Assembly (NCBI RefSeq): GCF_020216685.1
Contig: NZ_JAIWNS010000085.1
Coordinates: 1 to 12,558, forward strand
Reading direction: 5' to 3'
Source: Methanospirillum hungatei
GTDB taxonomy: Archaea > Halobacteriota > Methanomicrobia > Methanomicrobiales > Methanospirillaceae
DNA length: 12,558 bases
The position numbers and the translations under genes were made by a program. The notes under the pieces are model-generated. The model worked only from the letters and a program-made list of their open reading frames with translations, ran no database searches and was not told where the DNA came from. Positions 1 to 6,798 of the stretch are shown here, in pieces. Positions within the stretch are counted from its first letter, which is position 1, and every line of letters begins with the position of its first letter.

Positions 1-1355
1 GCCCGTCCGGACTTGATACAAATCTTCAGTTTGGCCTTGACCTTGATGGTGGTTCCTGGATTCAGCTCGAGTTTCAGTCGGCCATCGTGACATTCAAATC
101 AGATCAGACGCTTGATAAACTCATCCCTGAGCTGAAGACCCGTCTTGATGCAGAAGTGAACCTGATTGATCAGAATACGGTTGAAATCAGGAGCGCCGTC
201 TCTGAAGAAGAACTTCGTGCGATAATGGCCGAGCTGAAAACCGAACTGGTCTCGTTCAATCCCGGAGTGACCAAGGAGACTGCAGATGATGTGAAGCGTA
301 TCCTGGAGAACAAGATCAACAGTCTTGGGACCCGTGATGCAAAGGTCTACGTCATCACTGCTCTCAATGGCATCAGCCGGTACATCCGTATTGAGATGGC
401 CGGGGTCTCGATGGGAGAAGCCCAGGAGATTGTCGGAAAACAGGGGAAGTTTGAGATTCGTATCCACACCACCGGCAATGAGACGGAACATGTCCTCTTT
501 GGTGATGCCATCCAGTCTGTTGCAAACCCCTCCCAGACACCACCGAACAGCAATAACTGGGGAGTGTCCTTTGTCATAACGCATGACGCAGCAGAGGAGC
601 TTCGGCAGGCTGCCATCAGAGTTGGTGCAACCAAGAAACCAGAAGGCCATAATCTGGATATGATCCTCGATGGAAATGTGGTCTATTCTGCTCCGCTTTC
701 ACCAGACCTTGCTGCAGAACTGCAGTCACGGGCAACCTCAAACCTGCTTGCCTCAACCGGTGTGGGTGAAGAAGGACGGGAGCAGGCCAAGCTTCTTGAG
801 ATTCATCTGAGAAATGGTGCGCTGCCGGTTGGTGTGACCATTGCCGGATCCGGGTCAGTTTCACCTGAACTTGGTGACCAGTTCAAATTCTGGAGTGTCC
901 TTGCCGGTGTGTTTGCACTTCTCGCTGTTGCCCTGAGTGTATTTATCCGGTATCGCGAGCCGGGCATCGTTTTCCCGATGGTGCTCATCAATGGTTCTGA
1001 AATCATCATCCTGCTTGCATTCACGACCTTCTTCATGCAGCTGGACCTTGCGACCATCGCCGGTCTGATTGCGGTTCTGGGTACAGGAATTGACCAGCTG
1101 GTGATCATCACTGATGAAATCCTGCATGAAGGTAAGGTGCCTTCGCCGAATCTGTATCTGAAACGGCTGAAACGGGCTCTTGGTATCATTGTGGCATCCG
1201 CAGGAACAGTCCTTATCGCCATGCTTCCCCTGGCTGTTATGGATCTTTCAACTCTGCGTGGCTTTGCAATCATTACCATTCTCGGTGTTTTAGTGGGTGT
1301 TCTGGTAACTCGTCCGGCATATGGGCGGATTATCATGTCTATCCTCTCCAAATAA
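1..1355 (+). CDS. secD: Protein-export membrane protein SecD, 5' end outside window
   Basis: SecD works with SecF in the cytoplasmic membrane beside the Sec translocon, and is thought to help pull exported proteins outward. The reading frame is open from base 3 and encodes GLDLDGGSWIQLEF before the first available start codon. That is the conserved SecD motif just after the first membrane helix, so the GTG at 87 is internal and the gene begins upstream. A soluble extracytoplasmic region follows, then five hydrophobic segments covering roughly the last 160 residues. The motif GTGIDQLVIITDE (near bases 1080-1120) matches the conserved archaeal SecD segment GTGxDxxxxITDE. Only the first helix and a few dozen residues should be missing. 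secF would be expected next to it, probably upstream, but it is not visible. Family assignment is very secure. Confidence 0.95.
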   Translation, partial: PSGLDTNLQFGLDLDGGSWIQLEFQSAIVTFKSDQTLDKLIPELKTRLDAEVNLIDQNTVEIRSAVSEEELRAIMAELKTELVSFNPGVTKETADDVKRILENKINSLGTRDAKVYVITALNGISRYIRIEMAGVSMGEAQEIVGKQGKFEIRIHTTGNETEHVLFGDAIQSVANPSQTPPNSNNWGVSFVITHDAAEELRQAAIRVGATKKPEGHNLDMILDGNVVYSAPLSPDLAAELQSRATSNLLASTGVGEEGREQAKLLEIHLRNGALPVGVTIAGSGSVSPELGDQFKFWSVLAGVFALLAVALSVFIRYREPGIVFPMVLINGSEIIILLAFTTFFMQLDLATIAGLIAVLGTGIDQLVIITDEILHEGKVPSPNLYLKRLKRALGIIVASAGTVLIAMLPLAVMDLSTLRGFAIITILGVLVGVLVTRPAYGRIIMSILSK

Positions 1356-1366
1356 CCGATACCATA

Positions 1367-1383
1367 CTTTTATCTGTTTTTTT
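1367..1383 (+). terminator. T-rich tract after secD, possible terminator and/or trx promoter element
   Basis: Just after the secD stop there is CTTTTATCTG followed by seven Ts. Archaeal transcripts commonly end in such T-rich tracts without a hairpin. The CTTTTATC part also lies about 34 bases before the thioredoxin ATG, so it could instead be a TATA element for the next gene. The sequence alone does not decide between the two. Confidence 0.35.
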
Positions 1384-1407
1384 AACGCAATTCAGCTAAG
1401 GTGCAGC

Positions 1408-1680
1408 ATGTCAAAACCGATTCTTATGGACTTCTATGCTGAATGGTGCGGACCGTGCAAGCGAATGGGCCCGATTCTTGAAGAGCTCAAAAACCGCATG
1501 GGGGATCTTGTGGAGATACGCAAGATCAATGTTGATGAGCATATGGCTGAAGCCCAGAATTACCACATCTCTGTTGTTCCGACAATCATCATTGAGAAGG
1601 ATGGTATTGTGGTCCAGAAGTTCCAGGGAGTGACAGAGGCAGATACCCTGGAATCGGTTCTTAGACCCCTGGTGGCATAA
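1408..1680 (+). CDS. Thioredoxin (small, CGPC active site)
   Basis: This is a cytoplasmic dithiol-disulfide reductase of 90 residues. The active site WCGPC sits at residues 13-17 (Cys14 and Cys17). The cis-proline loop is VVPT with Pro58, opposite the active site, as in the family. The ATG at 1408 was chosen because MSKPILMDFYAEWCGPC is the normal thioredoxin/glutaredoxin-like start, and AAGGTG lies four bases upstream. An in-frame ATG at 1321 lies inside secD and would add an unrelated 29-residue leader. At about 90 residues it belongs to the short archaeal thioredoxins rather than the 105-110 residue bacterial type. The next gene begins one base after its stop, so the two are probably co-transcribed. 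The reductase that recharges it is not in the window; depending on the organism it could use NADPH, ferredoxin or F420H2. Confidence 0.93.
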   Translation: MSKPILMDFYAEWCGPCKRMGPILEELKNRMGDLVEIRKINVDEHMAEAQNYHISVVPTIIIEKDGIVVQKFQGVTEADTLESVLRPLVA

Positions 1681-1681
1681 C

Positions 1682-2332
1682 GTGCGGGTTGGAATCGTCG
1701 GAGGGACCGGAGAGATAGGTGAAGGGATGGCGATGCGGCTGTCCCGGATCATGGATGTCTGTGTCGGATCCCGGGATCCGGGAAAAGCACAGGAGACCTG
1801 TGATACCTGTCTTATCTCTGCCAAAGAACGGGGTATTGACTGCTCGGTCAGATCCGGAAACAATCAGGACGTCGTTGCGGAGTCTGATGTAATCATACTG
1901 GCAATTCCCTTCAAACATCTCAAATCCACCGTCGAAAGTATATCAGGCTGGGAAGGAAAGATAGTTATCAGTCCGGTAAACCCGATGGAGCGGCGTGAAT
2001 GCTTTGTATACACTCCCCCGGCGGAGGGTTCAGCAGCACTCTTCCTTCAGAACATTCTTCCGAAAACCACCCGGATATGCACGGCGTTTAATAATATTGC
2101 AGGAAACCGGTGGAGAGATATCTCAAGCGAACTTGAGTATTCAGTCCCCGTCTGCGGGGATGATGCAGAGGCCAAGCAGATCGTCATGGATCTGGTAAAT
2201 CAGATATCATCCCTGAAGGCATATGATGCCGGCCCGCTCTCTTCATCACATATCGTAGAGAGTATCACTCCGCTCCTTCTGAATGTGGCACGGTTCAATA
2301 AAATGAAGGATGTCGGCATCCGGTTTGTGTAA
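1682..2332 (+). CDS. npdG: F420H2:NADP+ oxidoreductase (F420-dependent NADP reductase)
   Basis: The 216-residue product matches Fno/NpdG, which moves hydride between reduced coenzyme F420 and NADP+ and so links methanogenic electron carriers to biosynthetic NADPH. The N-terminal Rossmann loop is GGTGEIGEG (residues 7-15). GSRD at 29-32 is in the position that reads the NADP 2'-phosphate. The C-terminal half carries the family segments VPVCGDD, LDAGPLSxS-like YDAGPLSSS and VESITPLLLN. The end RFNKMKDVGIRFV closely resembles the C-terminus of known archaeal Fno proteins as remembered. Length is normal. The start is GTG, one base after the thioredoxin stop, with GGTGG about eight bases upstream. 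The family also contains F420-independent dinucleotide-binding relatives, but the C-terminal match argues for true Fno. Confidence 0.9.
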   Translation: MRVGIVGGTGEIGEGMAMRLSRIMDVCVGSRDPGKAQETCDTCLISAKERGIDCSVRSGNNQDVVAESDVIILAIPFKHLKSTVESISGWEGKIVISPVNPMERRECFVYTPPAEGSAALFLQNILPKTTRICTAFNNIAGNRWRDISSELEYSVPVCGDDAEAKQIVMDLVNQISSLKAYDAGPLSSSHIVESITPLLLNVARFNKMKDVGIRFV

Positions 2333-2335
2333 GAT

Positions 2336-2872
2336 ATGACATCTGAAGAATTTGCCCGGATAGGAAAACGTCTCTTTTCAGAGCATCTGATCGGGGGGAA
2401 CTTTGGGAATATGAGTATCCGAGACGGGGAGGAGAGTTTTCTTATCACGAGATCGGGTTCATACCTGGATGAGCCAGGTGACCTTGTCCGTGTTCCCCTC
2501 TTTGGGGATGTCCCTTCTGAAGCATCGAGTGAATGGCGGGTTCACCGGTCAGTGTACCAGCAGACACGGCACCGGGCCATTGTGCATGCCCATCCCCCCT
2601 ATGCAGTCGCTGCATCATTAGTACTTGATGAGATAACTCCCCTTGACAGTGAAGGGAAGATGTTCTGTCCTACGATCCCGATTGCCGTTGGTGAGCCGGG
2701 GAGCAGGGAACTGGCCGATGACGTGGCCGACTGTCTGGCACTGACCGGTCTGTGCATAGCCAGGGGTCATGGAACCTTTGCAACCGGGAAAACTCTGGAA
2801 GAAGCCTATCTGTACACATCTCTCGCAGAACATGCCTGCAGAGTGCTCTCTCTGGTCCCGACATTTCGGTGA
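2336..2872 (+). CDS. Class II aldolase, L-fuculose-phosphate-aldolase type
   Basis: This is a zinc-dependent class II aldolase/adducin-fold protein of 178 residues, shorter than the roughly 215 of E. coli FucA. It has the phosphate-binding loop GNFGN (21-25), TRSG (38-41), a glutamate in SSEW (Glu66) aligned with the FucA catalytic acid, and the metal ligands HAH (His84, His86) plus His145 in RGHGTFA. All key residues are present, so it should be active. Related archaeal aldolases were proposed to split fuculose-1-phosphate into dihydroxyacetone phosphate and lactaldehyde, a possible route to the lactate part of F420. Later work favours other routes in at least some organisms, so substrate is uncertain. 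It starts three bases after the F420:NADP reductase gene, which fits, but does not prove, an F420-related role. Confidence 0.82.
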   Translation: MTSEEFARIGKRLFSEHLIGGNFGNMSIRDGEESFLITRSGSYLDEPGDLVRVPLFGDVPSEASSEWRVHRSVYQQTRHRAIVHAHPPYAVAASLVLDEITPLDSEGKMFCPTIPIAVGEPGSRELADDVADCLALTGLCIARGHGTFATGKTLEEAYLYTSLAEHACRVLSLVPTFR

Positions 2873-2873
2873 T
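2868..2873 (+). promoter_or_regulatory. Ribosome-binding site GGTGAT overlapping the aldolase stop
   Basis: GGTGAT pairs with the 3' end of 16S rRNA (the right half of AGGAGGTGAT) and sits two bases before the ATG at 2876. It contains the TGA stop of the aldolase gene. This placement selects 2876 over the ATG at 2872, which opens only a four-codon frame, and suggests coupled translation. Confidence 0.6.
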
Positions 2874-2875
2874 GT

Positions 2876-3244
2876 ATGACTCTTGAGGAGAAGATTGCAC
2901 GTTTAAGTCCCCGGCTCAGAGCCCAGGTTGAAGATTATGTCGACTTCCTGGTGAGCAGAACGGCAGAAGAGGATCATTTTTCTGGGGTTTCTCCTGATGA
3001 GGATGAAGGTGAGCCTGTGCAGCCAATCCCTCCATCACCGCCTGAAATCCCGGTTTCGAAGACTTGGGTGAATGTCAGGGAGCGGACCGGCTCATCCGGG
3101 ATTATCCTTGCAGAAGAGAGGCTCCCGGAAACTGATCCTGATTACATAGACTTTGCCGATATCAACAGCCGGTTCGGGCATACACCAAAAGATGATGAGG
3201 AGAAGAAGACGGGCCGTCTGAAAAGATTTCTTGACTGGATGTGA
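2876..3244 (+). CDS. Small protein with DUF2281-like N-terminus, function unknown
   Basis: The 122-residue product has three visible parts. Residues 1-28 form an amphipathic segment (LSPRLRAQVEDYVDFL) resembling the DUF2281 pattern LPxxxxxEVxDFVxFL found in small, often antitoxin-like proteins. Residues 30-62 are acidic and proline-rich (QPIPPSPPEIP) and are probably a disordered linker. The rest holds a short ordered-looking stretch ending in a basic amphipathic tail, KKTGRLKRFLDWM, that could bind a membrane surface or a partner. No enzyme motif or membrane helix is visible and no toxin gene is adjacent, so a toxin-antitoxin role is not supported. It is the last gene of the thioredoxin run and ends one base from the convergent gene. 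Confidence 0.75.
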   Translation: MTLEEKIARLSPRLRAQVEDYVDFLVSRTAEEDHFSGVSPDEDEGEPVQPIPPSPPEIPVSKTWVNVRERTGSSGIILAEERLPETDPDYIDFADINSRFGHTPKDDEEKKTGRLKRFLDWM

Positions 3245-3245
3245 T

Positions 3246-3869
3246 TTATACCACCCGTGACGTGGTTGAGAGCTCAATACCCTTTCCGGTGATGATAAAC
3301 GGAAGCAGTCTTCCCGGAGGCTGCAGCCCGGTCAGTTTTTTTACATCAAGTGTTCTGATGATCTCGTTTCCATGCATATCTTCATGCAGGTGGATAACAA
3401 CATCGCAGAGCCTGATGAGCAGTATCTCATTGTACGGGGCATGGAGGCCTTCGTACAGGGTGAAGAGGGCATTGTCCCGTGATGCCTGAATGGTGGCCCT
3501 GCATGAGACCACTCCGGCAAGGACCGGTTCAATCCCCTCACGCATGATGAGGGTTGAGAGAGAATCAATAATGAGTCCGCCGTCTCCGGCATGGGCAAAA
3601 ATTTCTGCGGTTGACAACCCCCGTGCATGGACCATCCCGTCAAGAAGGTACCCGTCCAGCATGAAAAATCTCCGGTGCTCAGGAAGTATCTCCCAGAACT
3701 GGCGGGCAAACTGATCGATCCCTGATGTAGCCGAACCGATAAGCAGGATCGTGCTCCCAGGGAGAAATCCCCCGTCAAGAGCCAGATCAAATCCGTTTAT
3801 ACCTGTCCTGTTTCTTCCGACATAGGTCCGGACCATTGTTCCGGCCTTGTCATCAGACTCTTCTGTCAT
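3246..3869 (-). CDS. KaiC/RecA-superfamily protein with degenerate Walker A
   Basis: This 207-residue protein has the KaiC/RadA-like opening TGINGFDLALDGGFLPGS (22-39), matching the usual TGIxxLDxxLxGGxPxGS. The P-loop that should read GxxxSGKT reads GSATSGID (45-52), so the invariant Lys is Ile51 and the Thr/Ser is Asp52. A Walker B-like strand GGLIIDS (97-103, Asp102) is kept. It is therefore a KaiC/FlaH-fold protein unlikely to hydrolyse ATP in the usual way. FlaH (ArlH), a KaiC-like partner of the archaellum motor, binds ATP without robust hydrolysis. This gene diverges from a secretion ATPase operon, so a regulatory role there is plausible but inferred. The ATG at 3869 has only a weak upstream match to rRNA. 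A second in-frame ATG would give a start at residue 12, just before the conserved part. Confidence 0.82.
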   Translation of the reverse strand: MTEESDDKAGTMVRTYVGRNRTGINGFDLALDGGFLPGSTILLIGSATSGIDQFARQFWEILPEHRRFFMLDGYLLDGMVHARGLSTAEIFAHAGDGGLIIDSLSTLIMREGIEPVLAGVVSCRATIQASRDNALFTLYEGLHAPYNEILLIRLCDVVIHLHEDMHGNEIIRTLDVKKLTGLQPPGRLLPFIITGKGIELSTTSRVV

Positions 3870-3920
3870 GATGGTCTGTCACTATGGAGAATCCATGCAC
3901 ACTGCCATGGATAGTTACGC

Positions 3921-3951
3921 CATTATCTATTTATTGCGGCTTATGTAATTA
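3921..3951. promoter_or_regulatory. AT-rich divergent promoter region
   Basis: The 175-base gap between the KaiC-like gene and the secretion ATPase contains one clearly AT-rich block with TATCTATTTATTG followed by TTATGTAATTATGG. It could provide TATA elements for both directions. If so, the + strand leader would be long (about 75 bases) and the - strand leader about 25-35 bases. The rest of the gap is GC-richer, and no repeat or operator symmetry was found in it. Confidence 0.35.
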
Positions 3952-4044
3952 TGGTAGTAGAAGAAAGGGGGTGTCTCTTTTGGTCAGGGTCAGAGCAGAG
4001 GTGGGGTGTTGTACTGTTGTTTGTCCTGATCAGCCGGGTTCATC

Positions 4045-5874
4045 ATGAAAGTCAGGGTGGGGAGTTTAAAAAAAGAGAAAAATGGTGTCAAGGGGAAGGA
4101 TACAGGAGCCGGAGATCCGGCTGCGGTAAAACCGACCCCGCCAGCAAAGCCCTCGAAATTATCCGCGCTCGGTGGGAAGAAGAAAGAGGCAGCTGAAAAA
4201 CCATCCGGACTTCGTCGTCTTGGGAAAAAGGATGTCCCGGTGCAGCCAGTTCCTGAGTCCGGGACTTCAGAACCGAAAAAGAAGTCTTTGTTCAGTTCAT
4301 TTAGTAAGATAACTCCACTTGCAAAGAAACGTGAGCAGTATGATCCCAAGGTTCACGGGATGATGGTCAACCTCACCTTTGAACCGCCGCCGGGGACCGA
4401 GGAGATTGAGGTATATCCGGTCAATCCGCCGTTTGCATACATCCGTATCACCTACAATTATATCACGCACGAATACCTCTACGAGGTTGTAGAGCCCATT
4501 TATAACGACGCAGAAAAGAAACTTCTTGAAGAGCTCAAAAAAGGGATCTTTGAGCGGGTGAATGTGAACACCCGGCAGATCTCAAGGGAGACTGCGGCAG
4601 AGACCCTTGAGTCCATGATGAACGAGGTTCTTGCCGATTATGCCATCAATCTGGATCCCCTGACCTATGAGAAGATCCATTACCATCTGAAAAAGGACTT
4701 TCTTGGTGATGGTCTTGTCGACCCGGTGATGCATGACCGGTTTATCGAAGATATCTCCTGTGACGGTGTGGGAAGGCCGCTTTTTGTCTACCACTCCAGG
4801 TATGAATCTATAGAATCAAACCTTTTTTACACCGATGCTGCTGAACTTGATTCATTCGTAACCAAACTGGCCCAGAGAGCAGGAAAACACATCTCCGTTG
4901 CAGATCCGATGCTTGATGCCACCATGCAGGACGGGTCCCGTATCCAGATGACCCTCGGCTCTGAGGTGACTGCTCATGGTTCTACCTTCACCATCCGTAA
5001 GTTCAAGGACGAACCAATCACCCCGACCGACCTGATTGAGTGGGGTACATTCTCACCCCTGTCAATTGCATTTCTCTGGCTTGCGGTCGAGAACGGAAAG
5101 TCATGTATCTTTGCGGGTGGGACGGCTTCAGGAAAGACCACCTCACTGAACGCAATATCCCTCTTTATCCCGCCGCTTGCAAAGATCGTCACCCTTGAAG
5201 ATACCCGTGAACTGAAACTGCCCCATTCCAACTGGATCCCGAGTGTCACCCGTGAGTCCTTTGACGTGAGCGGGAAAGGGGAGATTGATATGTATGAGCT
5301 CCTCAAGGCTGCGCTTCGTCAGCGTCCGGAGTATCTGATTGTGGGTGAGGTCCGTGGCCGTGAAGCGCTTACCCTCTTTCAGGCGATGTCAACCGGCCAC
5401 GTCACCTACTCGACCATGCACGCGGATTCGGTATCCTCAGCAGTCCACCGTCTTGAAAACCCCCCCATCTCTGTGCCCAGGAACATGTTGTCAGCGCTGA
5501 ACCTGGTATGTGTTCAGATACAGGCACGGGTCGGTGGTCAGCGCATCAGGAGGAACAAACAGATCATCGAGGTACTGGACATCGATCCCAGGACAAATGA
5601 ACTGATCACAAATGAGGTGTTCAGGTGGCGGCAGGCAACCGATGAGATCTCCTACTCAGGAAAGTCATTCATTCTTGAAGAGATCATGGAGGCACACGGG
5701 TGGGATGAGGAACGGATCAGGCGTGACCTGCTCCAGCGTCAGGAGGTCCTTGAATGGATGCGTGAGAAGAAGATCCGCGACTTCCGTGATGTAAGCAAGA
5801 TTGTCGTCTCGTACTTCAGGGATGCCGAAACCCTGATGGAGCAGATACGGTCTGGTGGCAATGAATTCATATGA
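4045..5874 (+). CDS. Secretion/pilus assembly ATPase, GspE/FlaI/TadA family
   Basis: This cytoplasmic hexameric ATPase of 609 residues should power assembly of a type IV pilus-like or secretion machine. Motifs in order are Walker A GGTASGKTT (358-366), Asp box TLEDTRE (383-389), Walker B LIVGEVRG (431-438) and His box STGHVTYSTMHADS (449-462). All catalytic residues are present. Residues 1 to about 95 are a Lys/Pro/Ala-rich, low-complexity, probably disordered extension, followed by an N-terminal domain beginning near HGMMVNLTFEPPPG. The ATG at 4045 is the first start after an in-frame TGA at 4027. No good ribosome-binding site precedes it, so a later start inside the basic tail (GTG at 4057) cannot be excluded. 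Two platform genes follow with overlapping or abutting ends. The partners resemble Tad-type proteins, suggesting a pilus rather than an archaellum. Confidence 0.93.
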   Translation: MKVRVGSLKKEKNGVKGKDTGAGDPAAVKPTPPAKPSKLSALGGKKKEAAEKPSGLRRLGKKDVPVQPVPESGTSEPKKKSLFSSFSKITPLAKKREQYDPKVHGMMVNLTFEPPPGTEEIEVYPVNPPFAYIRITYNYITHEYLYEVVEPIYNDAEKKLLEELKKGIFERVNVNTRQISRETAAETLESMMNEVLADYAINLDPLTYEKIHYHLKKDFLGDGLVDPVMHDRFIEDISCDGVGRPLFVYHSRYESIESNLFYTDAAELDSFVTKLAQRAGKHISVADPMLDATMQDGSRIQMTLGSEVTAHGSTFTIRKFKDEPITPTDLIEWGTFSPLSIAFLWLAVENGKSCIFAGGTASGKTTSLNAISLFIPPLAKIVTLEDTRELKLPHSNWIPSVTRESFDVSGKGEIDMYELLKAALRQRPEYLIVGEVRGREALTLFQAMSTGHVTYSTMHADSVSSAVHRLENPPISVPRNMLSALNLVCVQIQARVGGQRIRRNKQIIEVLDIDPRTNELITNEVFRWRQATDEISYSGKSFILEEIMEAHGWDEERIRRDLLQRQEVLEWMREKKIRDFRDVSKIVVSYFRDAETLMEQIRSGGNEFI

Positions 5875-6796
5875 GCGGTTCTGCTTCTCCCTACTCGGGA
5901 GCCGGATGTCAGGGAAGCGCGAGAAGTACTATGAGCTCATTGAGAATCTTAAATCTGCACGGATGGGGATCACCTTTGAAGCCTACCTTGCAACCGCCAT
6001 CTTCACCTCTGTCCTTGTTGGTATCATCGGTTCACTCCTGATTGCGCTCCTGGTCTTTCTTCTTGATGTCCCCGGACTCATCACCTTTCGTGGTAACATC
6101 CCGACAGACATTGCAGCAACCATCAACGAGCTCAAAGGGTATTATCTTCTGCTTGGAACCATCATCGCCGGAATCGTCTCGTTCGTGGTCCTGTACGGGA
6201 TCACGTTTCTCATCTACCTGGTCTACCCCTCCATCGTCGCCGGGGGGAGGCGGCGTGATATTGAGACGACCCTCCCTTATGCGATCAACTATCTTGCAGC
6301 CATGTCGACTGCGGGTATCACACCGGCAGAGGTCTTCAGGCAGCTTGGGAACTCTACCATTTATGGCGAGTCATCGGTGGAGGCCAGATACATCATCCTT
6401 GAAGTGGATGTCTTTGGCCGGGACCTGATTGAAGCACTCAAGAATGTCTCGATGAGCACCCCGAGCCCTCGTATGCGTGACTTTTTACAGGGGTGTATCG
6501 GAAGTGTCGCGGCGGGGAGTAATATCTCTGACTATTTCAGGACAAAGGCTGAGCAGTATACCGGTGAGAACAGGCAGACACAAAAGCAGTTCCTTGACAC
6601 TCTGGCACTGATTGCGGAAAGTTATGTCACGGCGCTTGTGGCAGGAACACTCTTTATGATCCTTATCCAGTCGATCATGGCGATCCTCTCAGGAGAATCA
6701 ACTCCCCTGTTTCTGTACATCATCATCTACCTCATCATCCCATTCGGGAGTGTGATGTTTGTGGTGCTGATCGATTCAATGACTCCGGAGTGGTGA
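5861..6796 (+). CDS. TadB/TadC-like (FlaJ-type) pilus platform membrane protein, first copy
   Basis: This integral membrane protein of 311 residues has one type II secretion F domain. Hydrophobic segments lie near residues 42-69, 94-124, 253-277 and 283-305. The cytoplasmic loop between the second and third holds LPYAINYLAAMSTAGITPAEVFRQL-type sequence (138-162), typical of archaeal TadC/FlaJ proteins. Such proteins form the membrane platform that the ATPase turns or pushes to add pilin subunits. The ATG at 5861 was chosen because GGTG lies three bases before it; a GTG two codons upstream (5855) is the alternative. It overlaps the ATPase gene by 14 bases, so translation is probably coupled. 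At 311 residues it is about half a typical FlaJ, and the second half may be supplied by the next gene. Confidence 0.88.
   Translation: MNSYERFCFSLLGSRMSGKREKYYELIENLKSARMGITFEAYLATAIFTSVLVGIIGSLLIALLVFLLDVPGLITFRGNIPTDIAATINELKGYYLLLGTIIAGIVSFVVLYGITFLIYLVYPSIVAGGRRRDIETTLPYAINYLAAMSTAGITPAEVFRQLGNSTIYGESSVEARYIILEVDVFGRDLIEALKNVSMSTPSPRMRDFLQGCIGSVAAGSNISDYFRTKAEQYTGENRQTQKQFLDTLALIAESYVTALVAGTLFMILIQSIMAILSGESTPLFLYIIIYLIIPFGSVMFVVLIDSMTPEW
6792..6796 (+). promoter_or_regulatory. Ribosome-binding site GGTGA overlapping the upstream stop
   Basis: GGTGA lies two bases before the ATG at 6799 and includes the TGA stop of the preceding platform gene. It favours 6799 as the start over the in-frame GTG codons at 6790 and 6793, because the first lies before, and the second inside, this site. 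Confidence 0.55.
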
Positions 6797-6798
6797 AG

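Noticed and set aside
87..89. GTG as the start of the secD gene
   Set aside because: The frame is open upstream and encodes the conserved SecD motif GLDLDGGSWIQL, so the true start is outside the window.
4065..4075. T TTA AAA slippery heptamer in frame near the ATPase start
   Set aside because: A -1 shift here would give only a short product ending near 4196, and no stimulatory structure was seen; it follows from Leu-Lys-Lys codons.
3951..4196. Open frame of 81 codons overlapping the start of the secretion ATPase, with a hydrophobic stretch
   Set aside because: It overlaps the ATPase coding region in another frame, has no ribosome-binding site and matches no known family; it looks like a chance frame in the leader.
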